Shown: positions 1 to 8,219 of the stretch, piece after piece
How positions within the stretch are numbered: the stretch's first letter is position 1
Layout: every line of letters starts with the position of its first letter
IMG/VR virus record: IMGVR_UViG_3300007734_000704
Coordinates: 1-47,219 of that record
Length of the DNA: 47,219 nucleotides
Source of the DNA: a virus
Strand: one strand, 5' to 3'
The notes under the pieces: model-generated
Seen by the model: the letters and a program-made list of their open reading frames with translations, nothing else
Database searches by the model: none
Told to the model about the DNA's origin: nothing
Position numbers and translations under genes: made by a program

Positions 1-1
1 G

Positions 2-394
2 GCTGGCCTGGGGTCGGTAGGCTCATATCAAATGAGCGGAATTCCGTATGCCTCTGCTTCCATAACAGTCCCATCGGGATCTGCCACTCCGTTATGTATA
101 CAATTCCCATATGTTGCTAAGTTTGTAACGGTTGCAAACGTGGGATCGTCTGTACCATTCCGAGTAGGATTCAGCGCGAAGGGAGTTTCTGGTTCTGCAT
201 CAAACTATTTTGTTGTTTCATCAGGGTCATCATATACCGGAGATTGGAGAATAGAAGACCTATACCTAATCTCAGACACATCTGCCCAGAGTTCTGCCTC
301 TATAATTGCGGGACTTACTCCAATTCCAAGAGGGGTGCCTCCGTTGGGTTCTGCGACCGGGAATAACTGGTCAGGATCATCTGGGGTTGGATAA
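2..394 (+). CDS. Small virion-like protein, 5'-truncated
   Basis: The reading frame is open from base 2 of the window. The first ATG, at 32, has no Shine-Dalgarno sequence in front of it, so this is probably the 3' part of a longer gene that starts outside the window. The visible part is rich in Ser, Gly and Ala and looks like a beta-sandwich: alternating hydrophobic segments, then a stretch near the centre with GFSAKGVSGS and NYFVVSSGSS, and a Gly/Ser-rich tail. It has no Cys-based site and no enzymatic motif. It ends 22 bases before the scaffold gene, in the head-gene cluster, and its low-complexity composition resembles the protein at 43858-44676. A head decoration or minor structural role is inferred from context only. 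Confidence 0.5.
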   Translation, partial: AGLGSVGSYQMSGIPYASASITVPSGSATPLCIQFPYVAKFVTVANVGSSVPFRVGFSAKGVSGSASNYFVVSSGSSYTGDWRIEDLYLISDTSAQSSASIIAGLTPIPRGVPPLGSATGNNWSGSSGVG

Positions 395-415
395 TTATTA
401 AACGGAGATAAAAAT

Positions 416-2119
416 ATGAGTTCATTGTTAGAACAAGCGATATTAGATGCTAAGGAACTGAAGGAAGCTGCCGTAAGGAATGCCCAACAGGCTATTGTTG
501 AGAAATATTCGGCAGAGTTTGAGGGAGAAATAGAAAGACTCCTAGAACAAACGGAAGTACCGCCAACAGCCCCTTCTGTAGATCCATCAGCTCCTGCGAT
601 GCCTCCAGCCATGCCAATGGCTGCAACTGGCGCTACTGCATCTGCACAGCCTGTAGATCCAGAGAAGGCCAAGGATGATTCTGATGCAAAGTCGGATTTA
701 TTCGGGAAACTACAATATGCCTTTAAGGACGGAGAGATTATTGACGATAAGGCTTACCCAACTGGTGTTGTGGAAATAGACCTAGATTCTCTCTCGGAGT
801 TTGGATTTGAAAACAACAAGAAGGAGTCTGTGGATCAGATGGCGCTTCAGGAGTTGAGACAATTAATGAAGAGACCAAGACTTAAGGAAAACAACCGGGC
901 ATCAGACGATGATGAGTGGGAAGAGATTGGTAGTGATGATTTTCCATATGGTAAGGAAGATACGGATCTTACCGGAGAGGACGAATTCTGTGAGGAATGT
1001 GGTGAGGATGCTGAAAATTGCGTATGCCCAGATCTCGAGGGATATGACGACGAGGAAGATTCTCTTGAGGGGCTAGATGAATATCGTGGTGATAAGGTTG
1101 CTGGAGTTGACGACGAGGAAGAAGATCTAGACGACGATCTTGATTCAGACGAAGAGTTGGATGATGATTTTGATGACGAGGACGATGACTTTGGAGAGTA
1201 TGAAGACTCAGAAAATGAAGAGAACTTTGAAATAGATTTTGATTCGGAAACTGATAGAGACGGAACGAATCTTGGCGATGAGACCAGTGCCGAGGACGAC
1301 GACTTTGACGACATAGATGATGACGATGATGACATCCTCCAAGAGGATGAACTTAATGAAGTCTCCAAGAAAAAGTCCATCACGGTTGTTGTACAGAAAT
1401 TAATAAACATGCAGGGCAAGGTTGAAAAGAAACACCCTGGTCTTGGAGCAGAACTTAAGTATATTATTGATATGGTGAAGGAACTAGAAGACGGGGGGAA
1501 AACCCCCGGTGCCAACAAGAAGCCTCCTGCTCCTCCCAAGGACAAGATGGATGAAACTATTAAGCTTGACTGGAAGAGATCTGGACCTCGTTCCAAGTGG
1601 ACTGGAGTAAACCCAGAGGAAGCAGAACACGACGTAGAGCTTGCGAATTTACAGGCAGAAATTCAGGAAATGGAACAGGAAGTTGAGACTCTTGAGGAAT
1701 CAAACAAGAAACTCAAGGCTGGACTTGGAGAGTCAATTGCTCTCATAGAAAACGTAACCAAGGAAAATCAAAGATTATTAACAAAGATTTCTAGATATGA
1801 AAAAAATGTCAACGAATCGAGGTTTTTGAATCATAGATTACTATATATAAATAAGGCATTAATGGACGGCTCCTTAAATGAGCGACAGAAAAACAAGATT
1901 GTAGAATCCATCAGTAGTGCGAAGACGACAGAAGAAGTAAAATTGCTTTACGAGACATTACAGAGCACAATGCGGGACGCAACAAGTAACAGTGGACCCA
2001 AATCATTGAGCGAGGCAGTTGAAAGACGTTCTTCTTCAATCCTTCTAAGAGCTTCCCGAGCGGAAGACAAGCCGAAGGATGATTTTGCTGAACGTATGAA
2101 ACGATTAGCGGGAATTTAA
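416..2119 (+). CDS. gp22: Prohead core scaffold protein (gp22-like), hyperacidic
   Basis: 567 residues. The N-terminal helix (residues 1-45) is followed by a Pro/Ala linker (48-80), a very acidic region of Asp/Glu runs (about 160-315), and a C-terminal coiled coil (about 405-470) ending in a helical segment with LNERQKNKIVESI. Position directly upstream of the major capsid gene and the acidic, coiled-coil make-up match the T4 gp22 core scaffold, which fills the prohead and is degraded by the prohead protease. Sites of the type L-x-E, such as RLLEQ near residue 44, fit that protease. An oddity is a Cys cluster in the acidic region (C192, C195, C202, C204) that could bind a metal. RBS CGGAG lies before the ATG. 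T4 gp22 is much shorter (about 270 residues). Homology is inferred mainly from architecture and synteny. Confidence 0.8.
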   Translation: MSSLLEQAILDAKELKEAAVRNAQQAIVEKYSAEFEGEIERLLEQTEVPPTAPSVDPSAPAMPPAMPMAATGATASAQPVDPEKAKDDSDAKSDLFGKLQYAFKDGEIIDDKAYPTGVVEIDLDSLSEFGFENNKKESVDQMALQELRQLMKRPRLKENNRASDDDEWEEIGSDDFPYGKEDTDLTGEDEFCEECGEDAENCVCPDLEGYDDEEDSLEGLDEYRGDKVAGVDDEEEDLDDDLDSDEELDDDFDDEDDDFGEYEDSENEENFEIDFDSETDRDGTNLGDETSAEDDDFDDIDDDDDDILQEDELNEVSKKKSITVVVQKLINMQGKVEKKHPGLGAELKYIIDMVKELEDGGKTPGANKKPPAPPKDKMDETIKLDWKRSGPRSKWTGVNPEEAEHDVELANLQAEIQEMEQEVETLEESNKKLKAGLGESIALIENVTKENQRLLTKISRYEKNVNESRFLNHRLLYINKALMDGSLNERQKNKIVESISSAKTTEEVKLLYETLQSTMRDATSNSGPKSLSEAVERRSSSILLRASRAEDKPKDDFAERMKRLAGI

Positions 2120-2157
2120 ATATTCCATTTAACTTTTATCAAAGGAGATAAAACATT

Positions 2158-3942
2158 ATGGCAAGTATAGTTGAAAGATTAACAGAAAATATTGTAGAAA
2201 GAAATCTCCTTCGTGAAGGCGCTGCTCTCTCAAAGAAATGGGAAAAGACAGGTCTACTTGAAGGAATCGATAGAGAACAGAATAAGACGACAATGGCTCG
2301 TCTCCTAGAGAATCAGGCAAAGGAACTTCTACGGGAAGCTTCCACGATGTCTGCTGGTGACGTTGAGGGCTTTGCGGCTGTAGCGTTCCCAATTGTTAGA
2401 AGAGTGTTCGGTGGACTCATTGCAAATGAGTTGGTTGCAGTTCAACCAATGAGCCTTCCATCTGGCCTTATCTTCTTCATGGACTTCACCTATAATGGAA
2501 GCTCAACAGTCGGAAACGCTGTTGCTGGCTCATCTATCTATGGTGGTGGCAAAGTAGCAAGTGCGATTACTGGTGGCGTAAGTCTAACTGGGATTAACGC
2601 TGAAAACAGCTTTTATGCCCTAAACAATGGGTTTACTAGCCCATCTGCCTCCTCAACAGCGGTCAGCACTGCTATTACAGAAGTGACTTCTTACAAGGGG
2701 TTTACTATCACACAACTCGATGGCCAAAAGAAAGGTACTGAACTAACAGAGGAAGGTGCCCTAGCAGTTATAAAGTATGATCTTGACGTACTGAGCGATA
2801 GCACAAACTATTACGCGGCCATGACATTCACTGCTGCTGATTTTACAAACTTTGATACAAACAACCTTATTGGGTTGAATGTTATCCAAGTTTCCGGTTC
2901 AGTTCTCACAACCAAAACTGTCTCAACTGTTAGAAGATTAACCCAAATTGATCCAGCGGACTCTACAAAGTATATTGTTGTTTTGTCTAAGGCGGCGTCA
3001 GATGACCTTGGAACCGCAGCCGGAACCGTAAAAGTTCCTGCTGACAAAGCTTCTTGGATTATAAGAGATGTTTGGGGAAATGGCGGAGCACTAGGTTCAG
3101 TACTTGCGACAACCTTGTTTGACGAAGGTGCGGCTGGCGGCTCACAGGGCAACCTCATTAACAGTGATGGAAATGCAAGTATTCCAGAATTGGACATCAA
3201 GGTTGACAGCATTGCAGTTACGGCACAGACCAAGAAGCTCAAGGCTAAGTGGTCACCGGAACTCGGCCAGGATCTAAATGCCTATCACAACCTCGATGCA
3301 GAAGTTGAGCTAACCAGCATCCTTTCTGAGCACGTTGCTCTAGAAATCGATCAGGAAATCCTCAACGATCTAGTTAAGGGTGCGACAGCAGCAACCAAGT
3401 ACTGGAGCCGTAGACCAGGTAAGTTCCTCAACAGAGACACCGGCGCTGCCGTAACCTCTGTTGGTGCTCCTCCTGACTTCACCGGAAACGTCAGTATGTG
3501 GTACGAGACCCTTGTTGAGACAATCAACGATGTGTCTGCTCAGATCCACAGAAAGACTCTCCGTGGTGGTGCAAACTTCCTCGTAACCTCTCCAGAGGTT
3601 GCGAACATTCTAGAATTCACCTCTGGTTTCAGAGCTGATATCTCGATGGAAGATGTCAAGGGTGGTTCAATTGGTGCGGTCAAGGCTGGCTCGATTAGCA
3701 AGAAATGGGATGTGTATGTTGATCCATACTTCCCAAGAAATCTAATCCTGGTTGGTCGTAGAGGCAAGGCGTTCCTAGAGAGTGGCTATGTCTACGCTCC
3801 ATACGTCCCGCTGATGATCACCCCAACCATCTTTGGAACTGAAGATTTCGTTCCAAGAAAGGGTCTGATGACTCGTTACGCGAAGAAAATGGTTAGACCA
3901 GACTTCTTCGGCCTCGTGGTTGTCCAAGACCTGATTGGCTAA
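2158..3942 (+). CDS. gp23: Major capsid protein (gp23-like)
   Basis: 594 residues, HK97-fold major capsid protein of the T4 gp23 family. The diagnostic segment is at residues 75-110, with PIVRRVFGGLIANELVAVQP followed by PSGLIFFMDF, the conserved N-terminal core of gp23. The first about 60 residues form a charged delta-like region, and LLRE60-A61 fits the (L/I)-x-E rule for prohead protease cleavage, as in T4 where gp23 loses its first 65 residues. The middle (about 115-330) is Gly/Ser/Thr-rich and probably includes the inserted domain. RBS AAGGAG lies 10 bases before the ATG. The gene is followed by a perfect intrinsic terminator, consistent with very high expression. Confidence 0.95.
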   Translation: MASIVERLTENIVERNLLREGAALSKKWEKTGLLEGIDREQNKTTMARLLENQAKELLREASTMSAGDVEGFAAVAFPIVRRVFGGLIANELVAVQPMSLPSGLIFFMDFTYNGSSTVGNAVAGSSIYGGGKVASAITGGVSLTGINAENSFYALNNGFTSPSASSTAVSTAITEVTSYKGFTITQLDGQKKGTELTEEGALAVIKYDLDVLSDSTNYYAAMTFTAADFTNFDTNNLIGLNVIQVSGSVLTTKTVSTVRRLTQIDPADSTKYIVVLSKAASDDLGTAAGTVKVPADKASWIIRDVWGNGGALGSVLATTLFDEGAAGGSQGNLINSDGNASIPELDIKVDSIAVTAQTKKLKAKWSPELGQDLNAYHNLDAEVELTSILSEHVALEIDQEILNDLVKGATAATKYWSRRPGKFLNRDTGAAVTSVGAPPDFTGNVSMWYETLVETINDVSAQIHRKTLRGGANFLVTSPEVANILEFTSGFRADISMEDVKGGSIGAVKAGSISKKWDVYVDPYFPRNLILVGRRGKAFLESGYVYAPYVPLMITPTIFGTEDFVPRKGLMTRYAKKMVRPDFFGLVVVQDLIG

Positions 3943-3960
3943 TCAGTTAGAGTAGAAACA

Positions 3961-4005
3961 AGAAATCCCCTGGTAGAAGAAATTTTACCAGGGGATTTCT
4001 GTTTG
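3961..4005 (+). terminator. Intrinsic terminator after major capsid gene
   Basis: AGAAATCCCCTGGTA (3961-3975) is perfectly complementary to TACCAGGGGATTTCT (3986-4000). The intervening GAAGAAATTT can add G-U, A-U and A-U pairs and close with a GAAA tetraloop, giving an 18-bp stem. It is followed by GTTTG, so the U tract is modest. It sits 19 bases after the capsid stop codon and would insulate the neck and tail genes from capsid transcription. Confidence 0.9.
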
Positions 4006-4034
4006 TGGTATAGTAGTTACTTAAGCCGAAGCAA

Positions 4035-4298
4035 TTGTGGCAGTCAATCTCGGCAGAGGCAGATTTACCAGAGGGAACTGCATTAAGGTTTAGATTGAGA
4101 GCTGGTAATACCAAGTTGGACCTTGAAAATGCTCCATGGTCTGATCCAATTTATTTCCCTCCGGAGACTTTTCCATATAATTTAGCTAAGATAAATATAA
4201 TTGGAAATTTATTGCAGGTCGAAATTCAATTTACAACGAAGGATAAGAAGGTAGTACCAATACTTAAGACACTTACTGCCAAATCTAAGTTAATATAG
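4035..4298 (+). pseudogene. Orphan fragment of a tail or fibre beta-sandwich module
   Basis: 87 codons with no ATG; the only start is a TTG at 4035 without a ribosome-binding site, and the frame is closed by a stop at 4014. The product (WQSISAEADLPEG, then RFRLRAGNTK, APWSDPIYF and a C-terminal VEIQFTTKDKK strand) resembles the repeated WQS...ADxPEGT...FRxRxA module at the ends of phage tail and fibre proteins. It sits between the capsid terminator and the promoter motif of gp13. It is best read as a remnant left by recombination. A leaderless or TTG-started small protein cannot be excluded. Confidence 0.45.
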
Positions 4299-4332
4299 CA
4301 GTGTGCCATTTTGCCGTTTATCATTAACAAGG

Positions 4333-4340
4333 CTATTTAT
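4333..4340 (+). promoter_or_regulatory. Putative late promoter motif before gp13
   Basis: CTATTTAT lies 19 bases before the gp13 start codon. The same CTATTTA(T/C) element precedes the sheath gene, the peptidoglycan-binding gene, the holin-like gene and the virion gene at 43858. No -35 element is visible, as expected for a T4-type late promoter, although T4 itself uses TATAAATA. Confidence 0.5.
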
Positions 4341-4359
4341 ATGTGCGGAGAAATAGTAA

Positions 4360-5595
4360 ATGGCGTTACCTGTTCTTACACCAATATCAACAACAACAAC
4401 GGTTAGGTTATCCTCAGTAGCGACACCAACGGATGCTGCTGTTGTAACATCATATCCCTTCACGACATATATAACTGATGACTACTTCCTTTCTGGAGCA
4501 GCAGAACAGGTTTCCTATGTCTATAAGAGATTGGGCGGGGATGTTCTCGATATTGAATTAACAAACCAGAACGTCTTTGCTGCCTATCAGGAATCTTGTC
4601 TAGAATATTCCTACCTTGTGAATATCCACCAGGCCAAGAACGCTCTCCCAAGTCTTCTTGGAAACTCTACAGGCAGCTTTGATAATGCTGGTAATTTACT
4701 TTCTGGGCCAACTGGAAGCAATGTATCTCTAAAGTTCCCAAGGTTCTTCCCACAGCTTCCTCGCAATGTTGCGAAGGGATTTGGAGCCTCAGTAAGCGTT
4801 GGTGGAGATATAGCGACCTATTCGGCCTCCGTGAGCCTAACCTCCAGCGTTCAGGATTACGATCTTCAGGCAGCAGTTGACTCACAATATCCAGAACTAA
4901 ACGGGAAAAGAGCAGTAATAACAAAGGTCTATTATATCACCCCTCGAGCTATGTGGAGATTCTTTGCTTATTATGGTGGAATGAACGTTATTGGCAATAT
5001 GTCAACCTATGGTATGTATACAGACGATTCTACCTTTGAGGTTATTCCAACCTGGCAGAATAAGCTACAGGCAATGATGTATGAGGATTCAATTTATACC
5101 AGAACCTCGCACCACTCCTACGAGATTGTTGACAACAAGCTGAGACTTTACCCAGTTCCAGCAGTTACTGATGTTCATAAGGTCTTCTTTAAGTTCTATG
5201 TTGTTCCAGATGGTTGGGACGAGGGAGACACTCCAGGAGAAATATCGGGGATAAACAATCTTAACACTCTTCCCTTTGAGAATATCCCCTATCAGAATAT
5301 CAATAGCATTGGGAAGCAATGGATCAGAAGATACGCCCTGGCTCTCAGCAAGGAAATGCTTGGCCAGATTAGAGGAAAATTTAGTGGAGCAATCCCCGCT
5401 CCAGGTGTTACAATTACTCTCAATTCCTCAGCTCTTTTAGCAGAGGCAGACAAGGAAAAGACAGCACTTAGAGATGAACTTATAAAGGTTCTAGACGAGT
5501 TAACCTATTCCAAGATTGCTGAGACACAGGCAACAATGGTCAAGAATACGGCAGAAACAATGAAGATGACACCCTTGCCAATATACGTTGGATAA
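4360..5595 (+). CDS. gp13: Neck protein / head completion protein (gp13-like)
   Basis: 411 residues. An early segment (about residues 50-75), YKRLGGDVLDIELTNQNV, is the gp13 signature RLGxPxxxIELTxxQ. Near the C-terminus, KEMLGQIRGKFSGAIPAPG followed by a long helix (about 340-385) is also typical of gp13-type neck proteins. The T4 protein has 309 residues; the extra length is a Ser/Gly-rich insert at about 100-190. gp13 joins the filled head to the tail together with gp14, whose gene follows 3 bases downstream. The upstream RBS (GCGGAG) is good. Confidence 0.85.
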   Translation: MALPVLTPISTTTTVRLSSVATPTDAAVVTSYPFTTYITDDYFLSGAAEQVSYVYKRLGGDVLDIELTNQNVFAAYQESCLEYSYLVNIHQAKNALPSLLGNSTGSFDNAGNLLSGPTGSNVSLKFPRFFPQLPRNVAKGFGASVSVGGDIATYSASVSLTSSVQDYDLQAAVDSQYPELNGKRAVITKVYYITPRAMWRFFAYYGGMNVIGNMSTYGMYTDDSTFEVIPTWQNKLQAMMYEDSIYTRTSHHSYEIVDNKLRLYPVPAVTDVHKVFFKFYVVPDGWDEGDTPGEISGINNLNTLPFENIPYQNINSIGKQWIRRYALALSKEMLGQIRGKFSGAIPAPGVTITLNSSALLAEADKEKTALRDELIKVLDELTYSKIAETQATMVKNTAETMKMTPLPIYVG

Positions 5596-5598
5596 CAT

Positions 5599-6090
5599 AT
5601 GCCAAAAATTAACCAATTTACACAACCCGCTGCTCCACCCGCTCCTCTGTTCATAAACCAACCAGAGAGAGACTTCAACAAACAGGTTGTTACTGAGGTT
5701 GCTGAAAGAGTTGTTGGTCAGGCTGTTCTTTATTATGCCATTGATACAAACACAACAGAGTTTCATCCACTATATGGAGAAGCAATTCAGAAGAATTTCC
5801 TACCTCCCATAAGAGTTTATGCTTTTGTTAAGCCAAGTGGGGTTGAAACGAGGGTTGATAAGTTCGGCCTGGAAAAGGACAGAAACATAGAGGTCTTCTT
5901 CCACAAGAGAAGATTAACAGAGGACCAAAATCTATATGTTAGGGAGGGGGATTTTATCCTACATAATCAAATTCTGTTTGAAATTGTTAAGCTAAAGGAA
6001 CCGATCTCTCCCTATGGCCAGGATGAAAACAAAGTAGAAATAATTGCAACCTGCATTAAGTCCAGAAAGGGGAATTTTTCGGCTCAATGA
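5599..6090 (+). CDS. gp14: Neck protein (gp14-like)
   Basis: 163 residues. The segment around residues 32-65 (AERVVGQAVLYYAIDTNTTE followed by HPLYGEA) and RVDKFGLEKD further on follow the gp14 family pattern of an N-terminal helix, an LYGE motif and an FGL motif in a beta-rich domain. It forms the neck with gp13, encoded 3 bases upstream. Its stop overlaps the next start as ATGA (6087-6090), showing translational coupling. T4 gp14 has 256 residues, so this is a compact version. Confidence 0.8.
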   Translation: MPKINQFTQPAAPPAPLFINQPERDFNKQVVTEVAERVVGQAVLYYAIDTNTTEFHPLYGEAIQKNFLPPIRVYAFVKPSGVETRVDKFGLEKDRNIEVFFHKRRLTEDQNLYVREGDFILHNQILFEIVKLKEPISPYGQDENKVEIIATCIKSRKGNFSAQ

Positions 6091-7316
6091 TAAGAATTAT
6101 ATTTGAAAATAAACAAGTACTCAATGAAATCAAGATGGAACAGGTCCTTCCAAGATTCAAGTCTAAAGCGTTTAAGTTAAAATGTGAAGAAGTTATGAGG
6201 AATGCCGTAAAGAATTTTGTAAAATTCGTATCCGATGAAAAATCTATAAGAATGGGCATGACAAAGGAAGAAATAGCGGAAGACGCCATAGATGCAAAAC
6301 ATGGCGCTGCTCGGATAGAAGAATCAATAAAAGATTCCATCCCACACGATATTTCTCTACCCAATCAGGCAGAAGCCCTAAATTGGCTTATAAGTGTTTT
6401 CCTATCTAGTGTCGTTGATGACAGAGACGTGGTCTTTTATGTTAAGCTAAATCGTCCACTAGAAACCTTTTATCAGATCAAGGAACAGGGAATTGGTAGA
6501 ATCTTGGCCAAGCAAGACATATATTCAATAAAGACAACAGACGAATTGTTTAAAGTTGTCGATGACGCAACTCCAGCCTATGAAGAATACAAACAGAAGA
6601 GGGCAGAAAAGGATGCCGCAGCTGGAACCAACAAAATCTACGAGGATGATAATTGGGAGGTATTTATACCAGAGAACAAGGGGGCAGCAGTTAAACTTGG
6701 GAAAGGAACAAAGTGGTGTACAGCGGCTCCAGGGTTACAATATTATGAAAAATACCACTCTAAAGAGAGGCCGTTAATCATATTCATATCAAAGACCGAT
6801 CCAGAGGAAAAATATCAATTTCATTATGATGAAGGGGATAGCCAGTTTAAGGACAAGAATGATGACGATATGGAAGAGAGCCCTCTATTCTTTAGGCTAA
6901 ATGAAATAGTTAAACATCTACCAGATAAATTGCCTAAAAACACAATAGACGAGACTGCGGAATACAAATATATAAACTTAGGAAATGGTAGGGAATATAA
7001 GGAGGTGAGAGGAGAAAAAAGTTGGACATTAAACGGGCGTCTCGATAGACGTGATGGACCAGCAGAAATTCTTTGCAACGGAATAGAGGTGTGGTATCAA
7101 AACGGAGAAGTTCACAGAACAGATGGCCCAGCCATAGTTTACACAAAATTATTTACAGATTTGTATGGAGATAGGTCTTCATACCCTGGTTTTTATTTAT
7201 ACGGAATACGTTATCCAACAAAAACACGGTGGGAAGAAGCCAAGGAAGAAAGGGGAATGACAGAATCAATAGGAAGAAAAGGAAGATCAATCAGAATTAT
7301 ATATAGAAGAGGATAA
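6087..7316 (+). CDS. KWCTA-motif protein with C-terminal DGPA repeats
   Basis: 409 residues, function unknown. The N-terminus (IRIIFENKQVLNE) resembles the possible capsid-targeting segment seen in other proteins of this window. Residues 205-225 contain LGKGTKWCTAAP followed by a Tyr-rich stretch, the KWCTA motif found in uncharacterised proteins of many large phages. Residues 317-350 carry two copies of an R-x-DGPA...G...WYxNG unit (DGPA at 323-326 and 346-349). A related LPA...G..YWY unit occurs in the small genes at 35755-36807. The gene is coupled to gp14 by ATGA and lies between neck genes, so a virion or packaged role is plausible but inferred. Confidence 0.6.
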   Translation: MIRIIFENKQVLNEIKMEQVLPRFKSKAFKLKCEEVMRNAVKNFVKFVSDEKSIRMGMTKEEIAEDAIDAKHGAARIEESIKDSIPHDISLPNQAEALNWLISVFLSSVVDDRDVVFYVKLNRPLETFYQIKEQGIGRILAKQDIYSIKTTDELFKVVDDATPAYEEYKQKRAEKDAAAGTNKIYEDDNWEVFIPENKGAAVKLGKGTKWCTAAPGLQYYEKYHSKERPLIIFISKTDPEEKYQFHYDEGDSQFKDKNDDDMEESPLFFRLNEIVKHLPDKLPKNTIDETAEYKYINLGNGREYKEVRGEKSWTLNGRLDRRDGPAEILCNGIEVWYQNGEVHRTDGPAIVYTKLFTDLYGDRSSYPGFYLYGIRYPTKTRWEEAKEERGMTESIGRKGRSIRIIYRRG

Positions 7317-7318
7317 TA

Positions 7319-8164
7319 ATGGACACGTCATACAAAAATCAGGATAATTCTACGCCAATCTCTACGTTTGAAACTGTGGATATGGCGCTGTTTACTTGGC
7401 TAAATGAAACTCTGGATATTCAAACCATCACTAATGACGGCACAAGAAAAGTCCCGGTTGTCTGGTTCTCTAGAGAAAGAGCTTATCAGATTAAAGAACA
7501 AAATGATATGAGAGACGACAACGGATTTCTAGACTTCCCACAGATTCAACTACAAAGAATCGGCGTTCAATTAACGGATGTGGGGAACCGCCCACTCCCC
7601 GGAATAATAAGAAAGGGTCTGGATTATAAGAATAGTCAATTTGGTTTTTGGAGAAAAATAAATCAGGAAAAAACCTCAAACTTTGCTAATGCCAAGTCTA
7701 ATAGGATTCGCGGACAACAAAATTTCAAGATGGACAATACAGAGGTGGTTAACGAATATGTATTTGTTCCCTACCCATCCTATTATGATATGAAGTATGA
7801 GATTTCATTGAAGGCTATTTATATGCAGCAGATTAATGAAATGATGGCTCCAATACAGAGAGCGGTCGTTCCCTACAATTCGCAGGTCTTTACTATAAAA
7901 TATGGCGGATTCAAGTATGAGGTATTTATGCCAAAGGATACCGGATTCTCGTCGAACTCGCCTGACATAGGAGAAGCAGAAAAAATATATGAGGCAAAGT
8001 TTTCTATTAATGTTTTAGGATTCACCACAACTTCACAGGCTTCACAGCAAACTCCCAATGTTGTTTATAGGGAAGGCCCCGCTAAAGTGAGAATACAGAG
8101 GGAGCGAGTCGTATTGGGGGACATAAATACCCTCGGCAACCTAGATACCCCATTTAGACAATGA
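7319..8164 (+). CDS. gp15: Tail completion / sheath stabiliser protein (gp15-like)
   Basis: 281 residues. The conserved pattern of the gp15 family is visible: RKVPVVWFSRERA near residue 45, then PQIQLQRIGVQLTD, and later PYPSYYDMKYEISLKAIYMQ, where T4 gp15 has a P-x-x-M-x-YELSI segment followed by an oligomer helix. gp15 caps the finished tail tube and sheath and connects the tail to the neck. The location between neck and sheath genes agrees. RBS AGAGG precedes the ATG. The C-terminal about 40 residues are extra compared with T4. Confidence 0.8.
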   Translation: MDTSYKNQDNSTPISTFETVDMALFTWLNETLDIQTITNDGTRKVPVVWFSRERAYQIKEQNDMRDDNGFLDFPQIQLQRIGVQLTDVGNRPLPGIIRKGLDYKNSQFGFWRKINQEKTSNFANAKSNRIRGQQNFKMDNTEVVNEYVFVPYPSYYDMKYEISLKAIYMQQINEMMAPIQRAVVPYNSQVFTIKYGGFKYEVFMPKDTGFSSNSPDIGEAEKIYEAKFSINVLGFTTTSQASQQTPNVVYREGPAKVRIQRERVVLGDINTLGNLDTPFRQ

Positions 8165-8181
8165 TTTTCATCTTACCCAAA

Positions 8182-8189
8182 CTATTTAC
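8182..8189 (+). promoter_or_regulatory. Putative late promoter motif before tail sheath
   Basis: CTATTTAC, 30 bases before the sheath start codon, preceded by AAA and followed by an AGGAG ribosome-binding site. It is one of five copies of the CTATTTAY element in front of genes expected to be late. Confidence 0.5.
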
Positions 8190-8219
8190 TAAGAGTTAGA
8201 ATCATAGGAGACTCGTTAG

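Noticed and set aside
847-1596. 249-codon Ser-rich open frame on the minus strand
   Set aside because: It is the antisense image of the Asp/Glu codon runs in the scaffold gene; no RBS and low complexity.
7815-7823. CTATTTAT copy in the gp15-like gene
   Set aside because: It is in coding sequence far from any start codon, so it shows the motif also occurs by chance.
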